From Axinella damicornis (lineage: Eukaryota > Porifera > Demospongiae > Axinellida > Axinellidae), in assembly GCA_963931865.1 (NCBI GenBank), contig OZ007516.1, positions 8,983,615-9,047,614 of the forward strand: a stretch of DNA of 64,000 bases, read 5' to 3'. The position numbers and the translations under genes were made by a program. The notes below the pieces were generated by a model. The model was not told where the DNA came from and made no database searches. It saw nothing but the letters and a program-made list of their open reading frames with translations. Below, piece by piece: positions 45,451 through 54,760 of the stretch. Position 1 is the first letter of the stretch. Each line of letters begins with the position of its first letter.

Positions 45451-45526
45451 TAGCTGAAATATGCAGCTCACACTATGGTGTTGGTGGGTGTGTGGTGGTG
45501 GGGGGGGGGGAGGGGGAGGGGAAGGT

Positions 45527-45560
<34 letters not shown>
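45527..45560. repeat. 34-G run in the intron of the YqaJ gene
   Basis: Together with 45499-45526 it gives a false polyproline N-terminus on the minus strand. A G/C run this long inside an otherwise intact transposon is notable and may be recent. Confidence 0.85.
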
Positions 45561-45561
<1 letters not shown>

Positions 45562-45924
45562 GGAGCATGCAACTTGAGTCAGAAAAAACATCAATACTTC
45601 GTTGGTGAGGTGCTTGTGACCGTCAGACTCCAGGGCAGATGAGGACGACTCCATTCCCAGTCTCGTTCCAGACTCTTACTACCATGCACTAAGAGGGAGG
45701 GGCTGGCGGCTAGAGCTGTACTTTAATATTATTGATTCGGCAGCTCCATGCAGTGTGCATGTGGTTGTTGTTGATTTTTATGGGTTTTGTTGCGGGAGAG
45801 CCTGTTAGATATAGCAAATGCAGGGTTGACCCTTGCAAGGCAGGTTACTTGGCATGTCTGCACTGGTGTTCTACCAGAGCAGCTGTGTACACTATGCATC
45901 AGGCATGCAGTTTAATTAACAAAC

Positions 45925-46064
45925 CTTGCAATTAAGTCTGCTTTTTTCCCTTTAGTAGAAGCTGCTCTGCACTGCAGCCACCTCTTTAACTCTGGTACTT
46001 TCAGTTCACTAGGGTCTCTGCCTTGTAATGAAGCCCCAGGTACGTCCGCTTCTTGCAAACTCAT
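45925..46064 (-). CDS. SAP-domain first exon of the transposon's YqaJ gene
   Basis: ATG at 46064 starts MSLQEADVPGASLQGRDPSE. A SAP motif follows: LKVPELKRWLQCRAAS, TKGKKADLIARF. The donor is AG then GTTTGT (45924). The intron would run to the SWIM/YqaJ exon near 45450. SAP domains bind AT-rich DNA, so this could place the nuclease on the element. The three copies of CATGAATAA just upstream lie between the start codon and the right TIR. Confidence 0.7.
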
Positions 46065-46065
46065 G

Positions 46066-46138
46066 AATAAACTCGCCTGCACAAACTCATGAATAAGGTC
46101 GCGCCCGCACCAGTCATGAATAAAATCGCCCGCACAAT
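46066..46138. promoter_or_regulatory. three subterminal CATGAATAA repeats at right transposon end
   Basis: CATGAATAAACTCGCCTGCA, CATGAATAAGGTCGCGCCCG and CATGAATAAAATCGCCCGCA lie in tandem, about 25-30 bp apart, directly inside the right TIR. They could be binding sites for the THAP finger or promoter elements of the YqaJ gene. They are not seen at the left end. The function is inferred. Confidence 0.5.
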
Positions 46139-46204
46139 ATTCCAATTAGAGCGCAACCCCCCTGACCGTAACTTCTAATGTTTTAATTTAGCGTTATGCA
46201 AACG

Positions 46205-46335
46205 TGCCATTGGGGAGAAGCAGTTGAAGCGGACACAATTGGGGAGCAGCATTAATTTGAAGCGAACACAACCGGGGAGCAGCAGCCGAAGTGGACGCAA
46301 TCGGGGAGCAGCAGGTGAAACGGGGAACAGCTGTT
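46205..46335. repeat. partial 29-bp minisatellite beside the transposon
   Basis: Four or five GGGGAGCAGCAG-type units immediately right of the ISL2EU end. The left flank of the transposon lacks them, so it inserted at the edge of this repeat or the flank was rearranged. Confidence 0.75.
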
Positions 46336-46659
46336 TGAAGCGGATCTATGCTAGACAATGTCATACCTGCCTATCAACAACAATATTGACTAGAGGTGTT
46401 CAGCAAAGCTCATACCCCGTGCGCTTCTTTCACTATAAAACTGGCAGGATGTAGCTTAAATTCGCATAGCCAGACTCTCGCATGGGCAAGAGTCTAGCTG
46501 TGTGAGACACTAATCACAGCTTACCGAGAGTCTTTCAAGAAGCAGTGACTGTCTCAACGTTCTTACTCTTTTCTCCCTCCCACCTCCACTCCATCCCTCT
46601 TTCCACTCCCCCCCTCCTCCCCCCCCCCCCCCCCCCCCCCCCTTCCCTAACTCCACAAG

Positions 46660-46814
46660 GCGAGACCATCTCACTGTAGAGACTGAAGGCGGTGACATGT
46701 CTGGTGGCGCCGTGGTTCCTGTTCGCTCTGGTGTGGAGTGTAGGGGCCACTTGTGATGGAGATTCACGCAAGAGGTTTGACCGCTACCTCAGACAAAGGA
46801 TCAGCGGGGAGAAG
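46660..46814 (+). pseudogene. dynein heavy chain exon (GETIS...LVWS), third copy
   Basis: Homologous to 34123-34287. The acceptor AG of that copy is AA here (CCACAAGGCGAG); using the next AG shifts frame. A TAG occurs at 46677. Downstream the reading is better preserved than in unit A: LVAPWFLFALVWSVGATCDG, DSRKRFDRYLRQR, donor GTATGT. A 24-C run precedes it, and a GT tract follows (46910-46948). Confidence 0.8.
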
Positions 46815-46904
46815 GTATGTGCACTCTGCAGTGTCTGTCTACTACTGCAGTGGTGACCTCGTCACTGTACACATTGCCATACCAGCCTCTTCCCCTCCCC
46901 CTGC

Positions 46905-46951
<47 letters not shown>

Positions 46952-47417
46952 CGCGTACTCCTCAAGTGCTTGGATATGGGCTTATATATGTACCAATCTA
47001 CAGGTGTACGTAGTCTGTGCCAGCATGTCCATGCAAGCCTGTTTCCTGCTGCAGACAAGCACACACACAGTTTGGTAGTCTACACATTCAATTCCTGGCT
47101 GCATCCATTGTCACATTATACGAGTACAGTGCTCTGCATCCTGACATTACATGTACATGTACAGCTGCCTCGAGGGATACAGAAACCAGCCACAAAGGTA
47201 GATGTGTAGTTGCTTTCTGGATATCCTAGGTGTGTGTTGCCAAAGAGGTTTGGAAATTTAGGCCTACCTTCTCCGAATTATTGTTGAAGCAAAAGCAAAA
47301 AACATAGGTTTTATGATATCATACTGCGCAGAGGTAGCTATGAATCTAGTTATTAAGAAGAGCTCCGACCTTTGATCTAGTCTGAACCTTTGACCTTGAC
47401 CTCTTCATATGATGGGG

Positions 47418-47527
47418 AGAGGAAAGTGTGTGAGCTAGATGAGAAGGCCCTAGCGGCCAAAACCCGCTTACAGGCGGCTGCAGAACTGAGGGAGAAGTAC
47501 CGTGCCGACTTCCAACCATTGTTCAGG
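47418..47527 (+). CDS. possible coiled-coil exon, unassigned
   Basis: After GATGGGGAG, 36 open codons read RKVCELDEKALAAKTRLQAA, AELREKYRADFQPLFR, then a GTACAA donor. The peptide is helix-rich and charged, as expected for a coiled coil. It lies between the last dynein piece and the folate gene and belongs clearly to neither. Confidence 0.35.
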
Positions 47528-47756
47528 TACAAATGTAGGTGGAACGTTGCTGTATAAGGAACACAACTTGTGCTATGAGCATTTATCTATGCAGCACGCT
47601 GGTTCCTTCAGCGGATGCAGATACTCATATACATTGTAACATGTGCAGACTTTCCGACCCCAGTAAATATTTATGAGGGTGATGTGAGTATGATCACTTG
47701 CTCATGTCCCCTTGGTGACCAGAAATAAGTGTCATGTGTATATTAAGATTTTACCT

Positions 47757-48305
47757 GGTGTGAGTGCGTTACAGAAGTGGGATGTTTGGAGGGCGGGACT
47801 ATAGACTTGACTAGTTCACTAATAATGCATTCGACCTCTGAACCTTGAACTCTGAAAAGAATGCCCGAGAATGGAGCCTTCCTGAAGAACAGGTCTAGCA
47901 CAGTAGCTGTAACAGACATAATTGGGGTGCAGGAGTCAGCAGCACTGAAGCGGACGTAATCGGGGAGCAGCAGCTGGAGCGGACATAATCGGGGAGCAGC
48001 AGCTGGAGCGGACGTAATCGGGGAGCAGCAGCTGGAGCGGACGTAATCGAGGAGCAGCAGCTGAAGCGGACGCAATCAGGGAGCAGCAGCTGAAGTGGAC
48101 GCAATCGGGGATCAGCAGCTGAAGTGGATGCATCATTGTGTACTGCCTGCCCAGTATTCAGATCAGAATCAGTATCAGGGAGCAGCAGCTGAAGCAGACG
48201 CGATTGGGGAGCAGCAGCTGAAGCGGACACAATCGGGGAGCAGCAAACGCTGAGCAAGCGAAAGTAGATGAGTGAGCGAAAGTAGCTGAGTGAGCGAAGC
48301 TACTT
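47757..48305. repeat. dispersed repeat with 29-bp minisatellite (copy 3)
   Basis: The longest array: about ten GGGGAGCAGCAGCTGAAGCG units with an exact 29 bp spacing at 47960-48080. Preceded by GGGATGTTTGGAGGGCGGGA and ending GTAGCTGAGTGAGCGAAGCT. Confidence 0.88.
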
Positions 48306-48344
48306 GTACAAATTATCGCAATGTCACATGCACACATACTGGAA

Positions 48345-48730
48345 GCAAGGGAGGAGCAAGATTGTTGTGAGTGGTGCGGGTGAGAGGAAGTGGAGGAGAG
48401 GAGAAAGATTGTTGTGAGTGTGTGTGTGGGTGGAAGTGGAGGGGAGGAGCAAGATTGTTGTGTGTGTGGGTGGAAGTGCAGGGGAGGAGCAAGATTGTTG
48501 TGAGTGTGTGTGGGTGGAAGTGGAGGGGAAGAGCAAGATTGTTGTGAGTGTTTGGGTGGAAGTGCAAGGGAGGAGCAAGATTGTTGTGAGTGTGTGTGGG
48601 TGGAAGTGGAGGGGAGGAGCAAGATTGTTGTGAGTGTGTGTGGGTGGAAGTGCAGCGGAGGAGCAAGATTGTTGTGAGTGTGTGTGGGTGGAAGTGGAAG
48701 GGAGGAAAGATTGTTGTGAGTGTGTGATCG
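48345..48730. repeat. ~45-bp G-rich minisatellite
   Basis: About eight units of GAGGAGCAAGATTGTTGTGA plus GTGTGTGTGGGTGGAAGTG. The complementary strand shows repetitive open frames (TILLLPSTSTHTHS), which are not genes. Pyrimidine-rich sequence (48870-48985) follows and leads into the next exon's acceptor. Confidence 0.85.
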
Positions 48731-48986
48731 GAGGGTGAGGGGAGGAGGCCTGTGGTGATAGGGAGGGCAAGGCTGAGTGTGTGAGGGTGGGAGGGGCGGA
48801 GGGGTGGAGGACCGTGGTTGCATAGAGGGTAAAGTGATGGGATGTGAGTGTGTGAGAGTGATACTCTATCCTCCTCCCCGTTTTCTCTTCCTCCCTGTTC
48901 CATCTCCCCATCCCTCTCCCCCTCCCCTTCTCCCCTCCTCCCTCTCTTCCTCGACCCTCCCCCTCCTTCCCCCTCTACCCTCCCAG

Positions 48987-49187
48987 GGCTGTCCTGTCTC
49001 TGATCTGCTGCGTTGGCACCATGCTACCGTGGCAGTCTGCCATTCCAGAACAAGGTACCTCCCTCAGCTGGTCCAACAGGCAGACATACTGGTTGTGGCC
49101 GTCAGACAACCCCACATGGTGAAGAAGGAATGGATAGGGTAATAGAGGGAGCCATTGTTATTGACGTTGGAATTATTTCTATCCCTT
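48987..49187 (+). pseudogene. MTHFD1: C1-tetrahydrofolate synthase (MTHFD1-like), dehydrogenase/cyclohydrolase exon with frame break
   Basis: Acceptor CTCCCAG. The exon reads GCPVSDLLRWHHATVAVCHS, then ADILVVAVRQPHMVKKEW. These match the NADP-binding half of the methylene-THF dehydrogenase/cyclohydrolase domain (GxPxxDLL, ATVTxCHS, ADILVVA, Gln-Pro). After EWI eight bases do not fit, and the frame resumes as EGAIVIDVGI with ISIP, ending before GTCAGC. The phase there (one base over) fits the exon at 55690. The enzyme interconverts methylene-, methenyl- and formyl-THF in the cytosol. N-terminal catalytic exons (with the YxxxK motif) are not seen upstream. The break may be real or a sequence error. 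Confidence 0.85.
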
Positions 49188-49277
49188 GTCAGCAGTTGTG
49201 ACTCTGTTTGGCAGCTGTAGGATGAAAGTCATAGTGATTGTGGGCCAATTATATATACCAGGCAAGATTTGGCAGCT

Positions 49278-49453
49278 GATGTACTTTTCTGTCGTTTGAC
49301 TAAAGGAATTAGACAGAAAATACGCTCCCGGAAGTATGTGTGACGTTGCATGTGTTTGGTATGGTGAGCACGTGGCTGTAGTCTATATCTTCAGTCACGT
49401 ACGTGGTAAAGTCATTCCTAGCTTGTGCACTTACTGCCACTTTTTGCATTGCC
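49278..49453 (+). repeat. split direct repeat A1
   Basis: Starts GATGTACTTTTCTGTCGTTT and ends TTTTTGCATTGCC. Matches A2 with changes such as TACGCTCCC/TACTCTCCC and CAGTCACG/CAGCCACG. It may hold the promoter. Confidence 0.92.
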
Positions 49454-49468
49454 TCCGTTGTTGCCATT

Positions 49469-49541
49469 CCGTATCTCGTCGTTCATCTGCAGCCGTATTT
49501 CGTCGTTCGTCTGCAGCCATATCTCATCGTTCGTCTGCAGG
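49469..49541. repeat. 24-bp triple repeat in element leader
   Basis: Three copies of a 24 bp unit (CGTCGTTCGTCTGCAGCC with TATCTC or TATTTC) lie between A1 and the Gag start. Confidence 0.85.
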
Positions 49542-49555
49542 AAAGTTCGTGTATA

Positions 49556-51016
49556 ATGGCCCGGAATGCTGGTTCAAGTGACGCCGATAGGCCTGTGGCC
49601 GTCTCGGAGGACCAGTTCGCGCAGTTGATGGCAGCGATCCAGGCCTCGCAACAGAGGTTTGACAACAAGTTTGCGGAGTTCCGTGTGGAGGTGCGCCAGG
49701 GGCAGGAAGATGCCGCCGCGAAGGCCGTCAAGAAAGTGCGGCACGAAGGGCCGTACAGCTTCAAGCGAAAGGGGAACGAGGAGCAGGCCGGCTTCAACGA
49801 GAAGGTGGAAGACGTAGTTGCCGAAGCCCAGGCCCACATATCTGGGGATGGCAGCCCGCCCGCTATCGCGAGATCTCAGGAAGCTCTGATGAACGGTACG
49901 AAACTACTTGCGGAGCGGCAGAAGCTGATTAAAATCGCCGACTGCTCCGAATTTGGTTGGGGAGTCGTCGCTGAGTACACTGCAGATGAGTTGGCAGAGG
50001 ATAGCGACGACGAAAAGCGACTGGAGAAGGCGGAGAAGGCAGCTGAGAGAAAGGCTGCAAAGCGGAAGAAGAAGCCCATTGCGAAAACTGGAAAGGGGCG
50101 CTACAGTGCGCTGCAGCCTAGTCCGTCAGGCTCAGTTCCGGTTTCGGCGCCCATGACATACCCACCGAAACGACCCCAGTTGCTCTCGATGCCAATGCGG
50201 GCCGCAGGTCCATGCTTCGCCTGTGGAGAGATGGGGCACTTGAGAAGTTATTGCCCCAAGACGCCAGCTGAGACCAGGAAGTGGTATCCTTTGGGCTTGG
50301 GTGCAATAAAGGCGGGAGGGGATGTAGGCCAATCCCAGTGTGGGGGGGAAGTCCCTGGGGACATAGAGTTTCTTGCCACTGACTCCCTGGGGAGTACTGA
50401 GCCTGTGTCAGTGGAAGTGGAGGCCTCGGAGTTAGGCCCCACCTCTGTAAAGGGTAGACTTAAAAGCTGCCTACAGTTCTGGGAGTCTGAGCTTGAAGCC
50501 CCCGCCTCTGTGTTACGTACAATTGAGAGGGGATATGTCTTACCCCTCAAATCAGAGCCTACCCCATTCTCCAAGCAGAATCAGGCCTCTGCTAACCTCC
50601 ACGCACAATTTGTGCACCAGAGTGTTGCTGAATTGTTGGCAGGAGGGTGCATTAAAGAGATATCGGAGCAGCCATATATCTGCAGTCCTTTATCTGTGGT
50701 AGTGGGGAGTGGGGCGAAAAAGAGGTTGGTGATCAACCTCCGCCATCTCAATACGTTTCTGTGGAAGCAGAAATTTAAATATGAAGACTTGCGGGTTGCA
50801 ATGTTATTGTTCGAGTCGGGTGATTACTTGTTCTTGTTCGACTTGAAATCAGGATATCACCATGTTGATATCGCTGACCATCACTGCAAGTACTTGGGGT
50901 TTGCTTGGGATGGGCATTTCTATGTGTTCACAGTACTACCCTTTGGCCTGGCCACTGCTTGTTACATATTTACCAAGCTACTCCGCCCTCTTGTGCGCTA
51001 CTGGCCAGGGGGCTGA
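49556..51016 (+). pseudogene. Gag-like / reverse transcriptase reading frame of the YR retrotransposon
   Basis: The likely start is ATG 49556 (MARNAGSSDADRP); an earlier GTG only extends through the 24-bp repeats. The N-terminal part is acidic and helical, then a lysine-rich stretch (about 165-185). A CCHC zinc knuckle follows, CFACGEMGHLRSYC. The RT domain begins near 50560: LVINLRHLN, LFLFDLKSGYHHVDI and LPFGLATACYIFTKL. It stops at TGA 51014, just before the catalytic YLDDG, which is in another frame (51030-51044). So one indel separates RT halves. It would copy element RNA into DNA if intact. Confidence 0.85.
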
Positions 51017-51183
51017 GGATCCTAGTGTACCTTGATGATGGGTTATGTGCAGTAGCCGGTAAAAAGAGGCCCTGGTGGCGAGCCAGTTTGTGCATAGCAC
51101 CCTTGCTAGGGCCGGTTTGCTGGAACACCCTGTGAAGTCTATTTGGGACCCTACTCAGAGGCTCCCATGGCTGGGGTTCGTGA
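51017..51183 (+). pseudogene. RT catalytic segment in shifted frames
   Basis: ILVYLDDGLC carries the RT active-site Asp pair. The following thumb/connection region (SQFVHSTLARAG, PWLGFVIDLAF) is in yet another frame, and a third shift near 51205 leads to the RNase H frame. So there are at least three indels within about 200 bp. Confidence 0.8.
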
Positions 51184-51204
51184 TTGACCTGGCCTTTAGG
51201 CCAG

Positions 51205-52356
51205 ATTGAGGTCCCACAAGAGAAGCTGGCAGCACTCCAACAGAGACTCGATCAAGCTTGTCAAATGGCCCTGATGCCTGCTAAGCAACTAGCCAGCATA
51301 GTGGGGAGGATTATTTCCATGGGATTGGCCATTGGGCCAGTGAGTCGCTTTATGACTCGCAGTCTGTATGCAGCCCTGGAGACCAGGCAGGCATGGTGTG
51401 ACCTCCTCGGACTCTCGCCAGAGGCCCGAGCAGAACTCCGGTTCTGGTCGGCCAGCCTGGCCGAGTACATTGCTCAGCCAATATGGCGCTCCCTGAGGGT
51501 TGTGTATTCTGATGCTAGCGATACTGGATATGGGGGATATGTTGTGGAGCATGGTCAGTGTGTGTCATTTGGACAGTGGACAGCTGATGAAGCTGGTCAA
51601 AGCTCCACGTGGCGGGAGCTCTCCGCGGTGTACCAAGTCTTGTTGGCTGTGGCTTGCAAACTTGCCAATACACGTGTCCGCTGGTTTACGGATAACCAAA
51701 ATGTTGCCCGCATATTGCAAGTAGGCAGTAGGAAGCCTCACCTGCAAGAGATAGCTCTGAAAGTGTTTTCACTATCAATTCGGCACCAACTCCACCTAGA
51801 ACCGGAATGGATACCTAGGGAGCTCAATGCACGAGCTGATTATTTGAGCCGCATAGTTGACCATGATGATTGGTCTCTGGACCCTGTGATATTTGCTCAG
51901 ATTGACGCCATGTGGGGCCCACATACTGTCGATCGTTTCGCCAGCTTCCACAATGCCCAGGTGCCTCGATATAACAGTCGCTGTTGGAACCCAGGTTCCG
52001 AAGCCGTTGATGCTTTCACAGTGAACTGGGAGGGTGAGAACAATTGGTGGTGCCCACCAATTGGGCTCATCCCCAGAGTTATCCGTCATGCGCAGGTGTG
52101 CGCAGCCATTGGGACTTTGGTGGTGCCATGTTGGCCATCAGCGCCATTCTGGCCCCTCCTCTGCTCTAGTGAGGGCTGTTACGCTCTTTTTGTTACTGAT
52201 TGCAGGGACCTACCGCAGATAGAGTCACTGTTTGTCCCTGGCCTCTCCGGGTCAGTGCTGTTCCATGGCTGTAAGCCAAACACCAGGGTGTTGGCCCTGA
52301 GATGCGATTTTAGCTGTGCAGCGGCTGGAGGGACTACTGCTGGAATTCGGGCCTAA
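51205..52356 (+). CDS. RNase H and C-terminal domain of the YR retrotransposon
   Basis: A continuous frame from QIEVPQEKLAALQQRLDQA. RNase H acidic residues are visible: VVYSDASDTGYGG (Asp), WRELSAVYQVL (Glu), RWFTDNQNV (Asp) and LNARADYLSR (Asp). The tail with DRFASFHNAQVPRYNSR and CWPSAPFWPLL is typical of DIRS/Ngaro-type polyproteins. It ends TAA at 52354. It is normally fused to the RT; here the frame breaks separate them. Confidence 0.88.
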   Translation: MEVPQEKLAALQQRLDQACQMALMPAKQLASIVGRIISMGLAIGPVSRFMTRSLYAALETRQAWCDLLGLSPEARAELRFWSASLAEYIAQPIWRSLRVVYSDASDTGYGGYVVEHGQCVSFGQWTADEAGQSSTWRELSAVYQVLLAVACKLANTRVRWFTDNQNVARILQVGSRKPHLQEIALKVFSLSIRHQLHLEPEWIPRELNARADYLSRIVDHDDWSLDPVIFAQIDAMWGPHTVDRFASFHNAQVPRYNSRCWNPGSEAVDAFTVNWEGENNWWCPPIGLIPRVIRHAQVCAAIGTLVVPCWPSAPFWPLLCSSEGCYALFVTDCRDLPQIESLFVPGLSGSVLFHGCKPNTRVLALRCDFSCAAAGGTTAGIRA

Positions 52357-52574
52357 TTGTAAGCCACCCTTAGATGTTGTGGTGTTTCCCGGATGTTAGC
52401 CTATAGGTATATGCTGGGGGCCCAGGAGTTCTTGTGCAGTTGCAGTTATTGTGTCAGCCCTTTTGGGGGGCTGGTATGGCATTGTCTCGGAGCTCAGGCT
52501 AGTTGGCCAATTCCAGCCAGGCCAGTTGGCCAGTCCCAGCATGGGTGGCTGGTAACACAGGTACAGCCCTTTTG

Positions 52575-52690
52575 GTGGCCGGTAACAGTCCGTTTGGTGA
52601 CTGGTAACACAGTCCGTTTGGTGACTGGTAACACAGTCCGTTTTGTGACTGGTAACACAGTCCGTTTGGTGGCTACTAACACAGCTGGTT
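52575..52690. repeat. 24-bp tandem repeat between RNase H and recombinase genes
   Basis: Units GGTAACACAGTCCGTTTGGT plus GACT, about four copies. It lies in the 690 bp spacer between the two genes, where no other gene is seen. Confidence 0.85.
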
Positions 52691-53049
52691 GGGGAACGCA
52701 GCCTGTTGGGTGGCTGACCACAGCACGTTTGGTTGCTGGCAAACACAGCCCATGTTGGTAGTTTGGGACTCAGCTCCAGCTGCTGAATGGGGAAGCTCTG
52801 GGTAGGGCAGCCCCATTCAGACTTGGGCCCACTTTGTGGCCATGGTCCCTATTGAGCTGTTGGTGCTAGGTTGTTATAGCAGCTGTGTCATTAGCTGGAG
52901 GTGAACTAGTTTGCAATCTTGAATGCTGACCTCCAGCTTAGGTATTTGACTTATTAGCTACTTGTGGTTGTAGACGTCATGTAGCCAGTGTACACTTGTT
53001 TAGTTAATGTCTTAATTATTAGTTGGTACGTTGATTTTCTATAGATGTT

Positions 53050-54039
53050 ATGTCATTCGGCGTTTGGCAGACCCTCAGCGGCTTCCAGGATCCAGAGTTG
53101 AAGCGGCTAGCAGGTTCCTTGTCCGACACTGTACTCCGCAGCCATGCTGGCAGCACTGCGACCAAGTACCTGTACGCCTTCCAGCGATGGAGGGAGTGGG
53201 CTGGGCCGCGCCAGGAGGTTGTTGTGTTCCCCGTCCAGGAAGTGCATTTTGCGCTCTACCTCCAGCACTTGGGTGAAGCAGTGCAGTCTAAATCTGCAGT
53301 GGAGGAAGCTGTTAATGCCATCGGATGGGTTCACCAGCTCGCTGGCCATCCGCCTATTGCTACATCTCCTTTTGTGCGTGCTACACTCACTGGTCTCCAA
53401 CGGAAACTGGCTAAACCCAAGGTCCCAAAGGAGCCTATTACTACAGACATCCTGGTTGCGTTAGTTGTTAGTTTAGGCCCCACTCCCACGCTTGCGGATG
53501 TCCGCCTTGCTGCCTCCTGTCTTCTGGCTTTTGCCGCATTTTTGCGCTATGACGAGCTGTGCTGTTGTGACATACGTTTCTCAGCTCAAAGTATGTCCGT
53601 CCACATAACCTCAAGCAAGACTGACCAGTATCGTCAAGGTGATTCGGTGCTTGTAGCCAGGACGGGATCTTCTATATGCCCGGTTGCTATGTTGGAGAGG
53701 TATTTCTCTCTCGCCAGTCTGTCTCTGGGCTCTAAGCTGTGCTTGTTCCGCGGCATTGTCCATACCAAGAATGGTGGCCGCCTTAGGGCCTAGGGCTCTT
53801 TGAGCTATACCCGGACACGGGAACTTCTCCTTGCTAAACTCTCCAGTCTAGGTTTGGATTCCAAATTGTTTGGTGTGCATAGCTTGAGGTCTGGGGGGGC
53901 CACAGCTGCTGCCAATGCAGGGGTTCCTGACAGGCTGTTTAAGCGCCATGGCCGTTGGCGTTCGGAGTCTGCTAAGGATGGATATATTAAGGATTCTGTT
54001 TCCTCCTTGCTGTCAGTCTCAAGGAGACTTGGCCTGTGA
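53050..54039 (+). pseudogene. tyrosine recombinase of the retrotransposon, one internal stop
   Basis: The frame opens MSFGVWQTLSGFQDPELKRL. A core-binding domain comes first (ATKYLYAFQRWREW), then the catalytic domain: Arg in FLRYDELCCCDI, HSLRSGGAT (His, Arg), FKRHGRWRS (His) and the nucleophile Tyr in DGYIKDS. A single in-frame TAG at 53791 lies between GGRLRA and GSLSYTRTRELL; all else is open to TGA at 54037. These enzymes integrate circular cDNA without making target duplications. Since reading resumes in the same frame, this is a point nonsense change rather than an indel. Readthrough is possible but unsupported. Confidence 0.88.
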
Positions 54040-54071
54040 CTGGCCGTATCCTTGCCCGTTCTTTGAGACCC

Positions 54072-54178
54072 TATTGTCATTTTTGATGACGGTTGTGGCG
54101 TGCACAGCAGGCCGTATTGCATACTGTGTCTCGTGTTCAGGGGATAGTGTCTGCATGCAAGGGTGCATGTTCTGGGAG
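54072..54178 (+). repeat. split direct repeat B1
   Basis: Starts TATTGTCATTTTTGATGACG and ends GCATGTTCTGGGAG. Same length as B2 with about two differences. It abuts A2 with one shared G. Confidence 0.92.
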
Positions 54179-54353
54179 ATGTACTTTTCTGTCGTTTGAC
54201 TAAAGGAATTAGACAGAAAATACTCTCCCGGAAGTATGTGTGACGTTGCATGTGTTTGGTATGGTGAGCACGTGGCTGTAGTCTATATCTTCAGCCACGT
54301 ACGTGGTAAAGTCATTCCTAGCTTGTGCACTTACTGCCACTTTTTGCATTGCC
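54178..54353 (+). repeat. split direct repeat A2
   Basis: Second copy of A1, directly after B1, followed by a 26-C run (54352-54377). The 400 bp spacer to B2 is T-rich with no recognised gene. Confidence 0.92.
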
Positions 54354-54760
54354 CCCCCCCCCCCCCCCCCCCCCCCCATGTGTTTTCCTTTCATCTGTGG
54401 TTTACCAGATATTGATTGCCTTGTTCCGGTTCCCCCATGGACGTTGTTTTTTCTTTGTTTTTTTTTTTGTTGTACGTTTTTCGGTTGAGCCGGTTTTTTA
54501 GTTGGGTTTTTCCCCGAGTTTTTTCTCCCCTTCACAGGGTTTTTTCCTTGGGGGTTGTGGGCCACGGTCCCCTAAATGTATCTTTTTGTTTGGCTCCCGG
54601 CTCGGGTTTTCCCTGTGTGTATGTGGAAGGTTTTTGTCAGCAGCTGCTAGTTGTCTCTTTTGTGGTATTGGTGTTCCTCTTGTCCTTTGTGATGATGGTT
54701 GTGGTGTGCCAAGTTGTTGTACATCAGTGTTTGGTGTCCCCTTTGTCGATTGTTGTATTG

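Larger units (their letters stand above)
42202..46208. mobile_element. ISL2EU/IS4EU-type DNA transposon, 4.0 kb, apparently complete
   Basis: 70 bp terminal inverted repeats (42202-42271, 46139-46208) differ at one base. The ends are GGCACGTTTGCATAACGC and its inverse, with AT directly outside each (AT is palindromic, so the exact edge is uncertain by a few bases). It encodes a THAP-DDE transposase (+) and a SAP/SWIM/YqaJ nuclease-like protein (-), convergent with 42 bp between stop codons. This gene pair is the hallmark of the ISL2EU group in animals. Intact genes and near-identical TIRs suggest recent activity. It sits among dynein exon copies and next to a 29-bp minisatellite piece (46209-46335). 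Confidence 0.9.

Noticed and set aside
45420..45654. Proline-rich N-terminus of the YqaJ protein
   Set aside because: It is the translation of G/C runs in front of a plausible splice acceptor; the SAP exon joins further down.
48158..48911. Thr/His/Ser-rich minus-strand frames of up to 221 codons
   Set aside because: They follow the 29-bp and 45-bp minisatellites exactly and have no domain or splice support.
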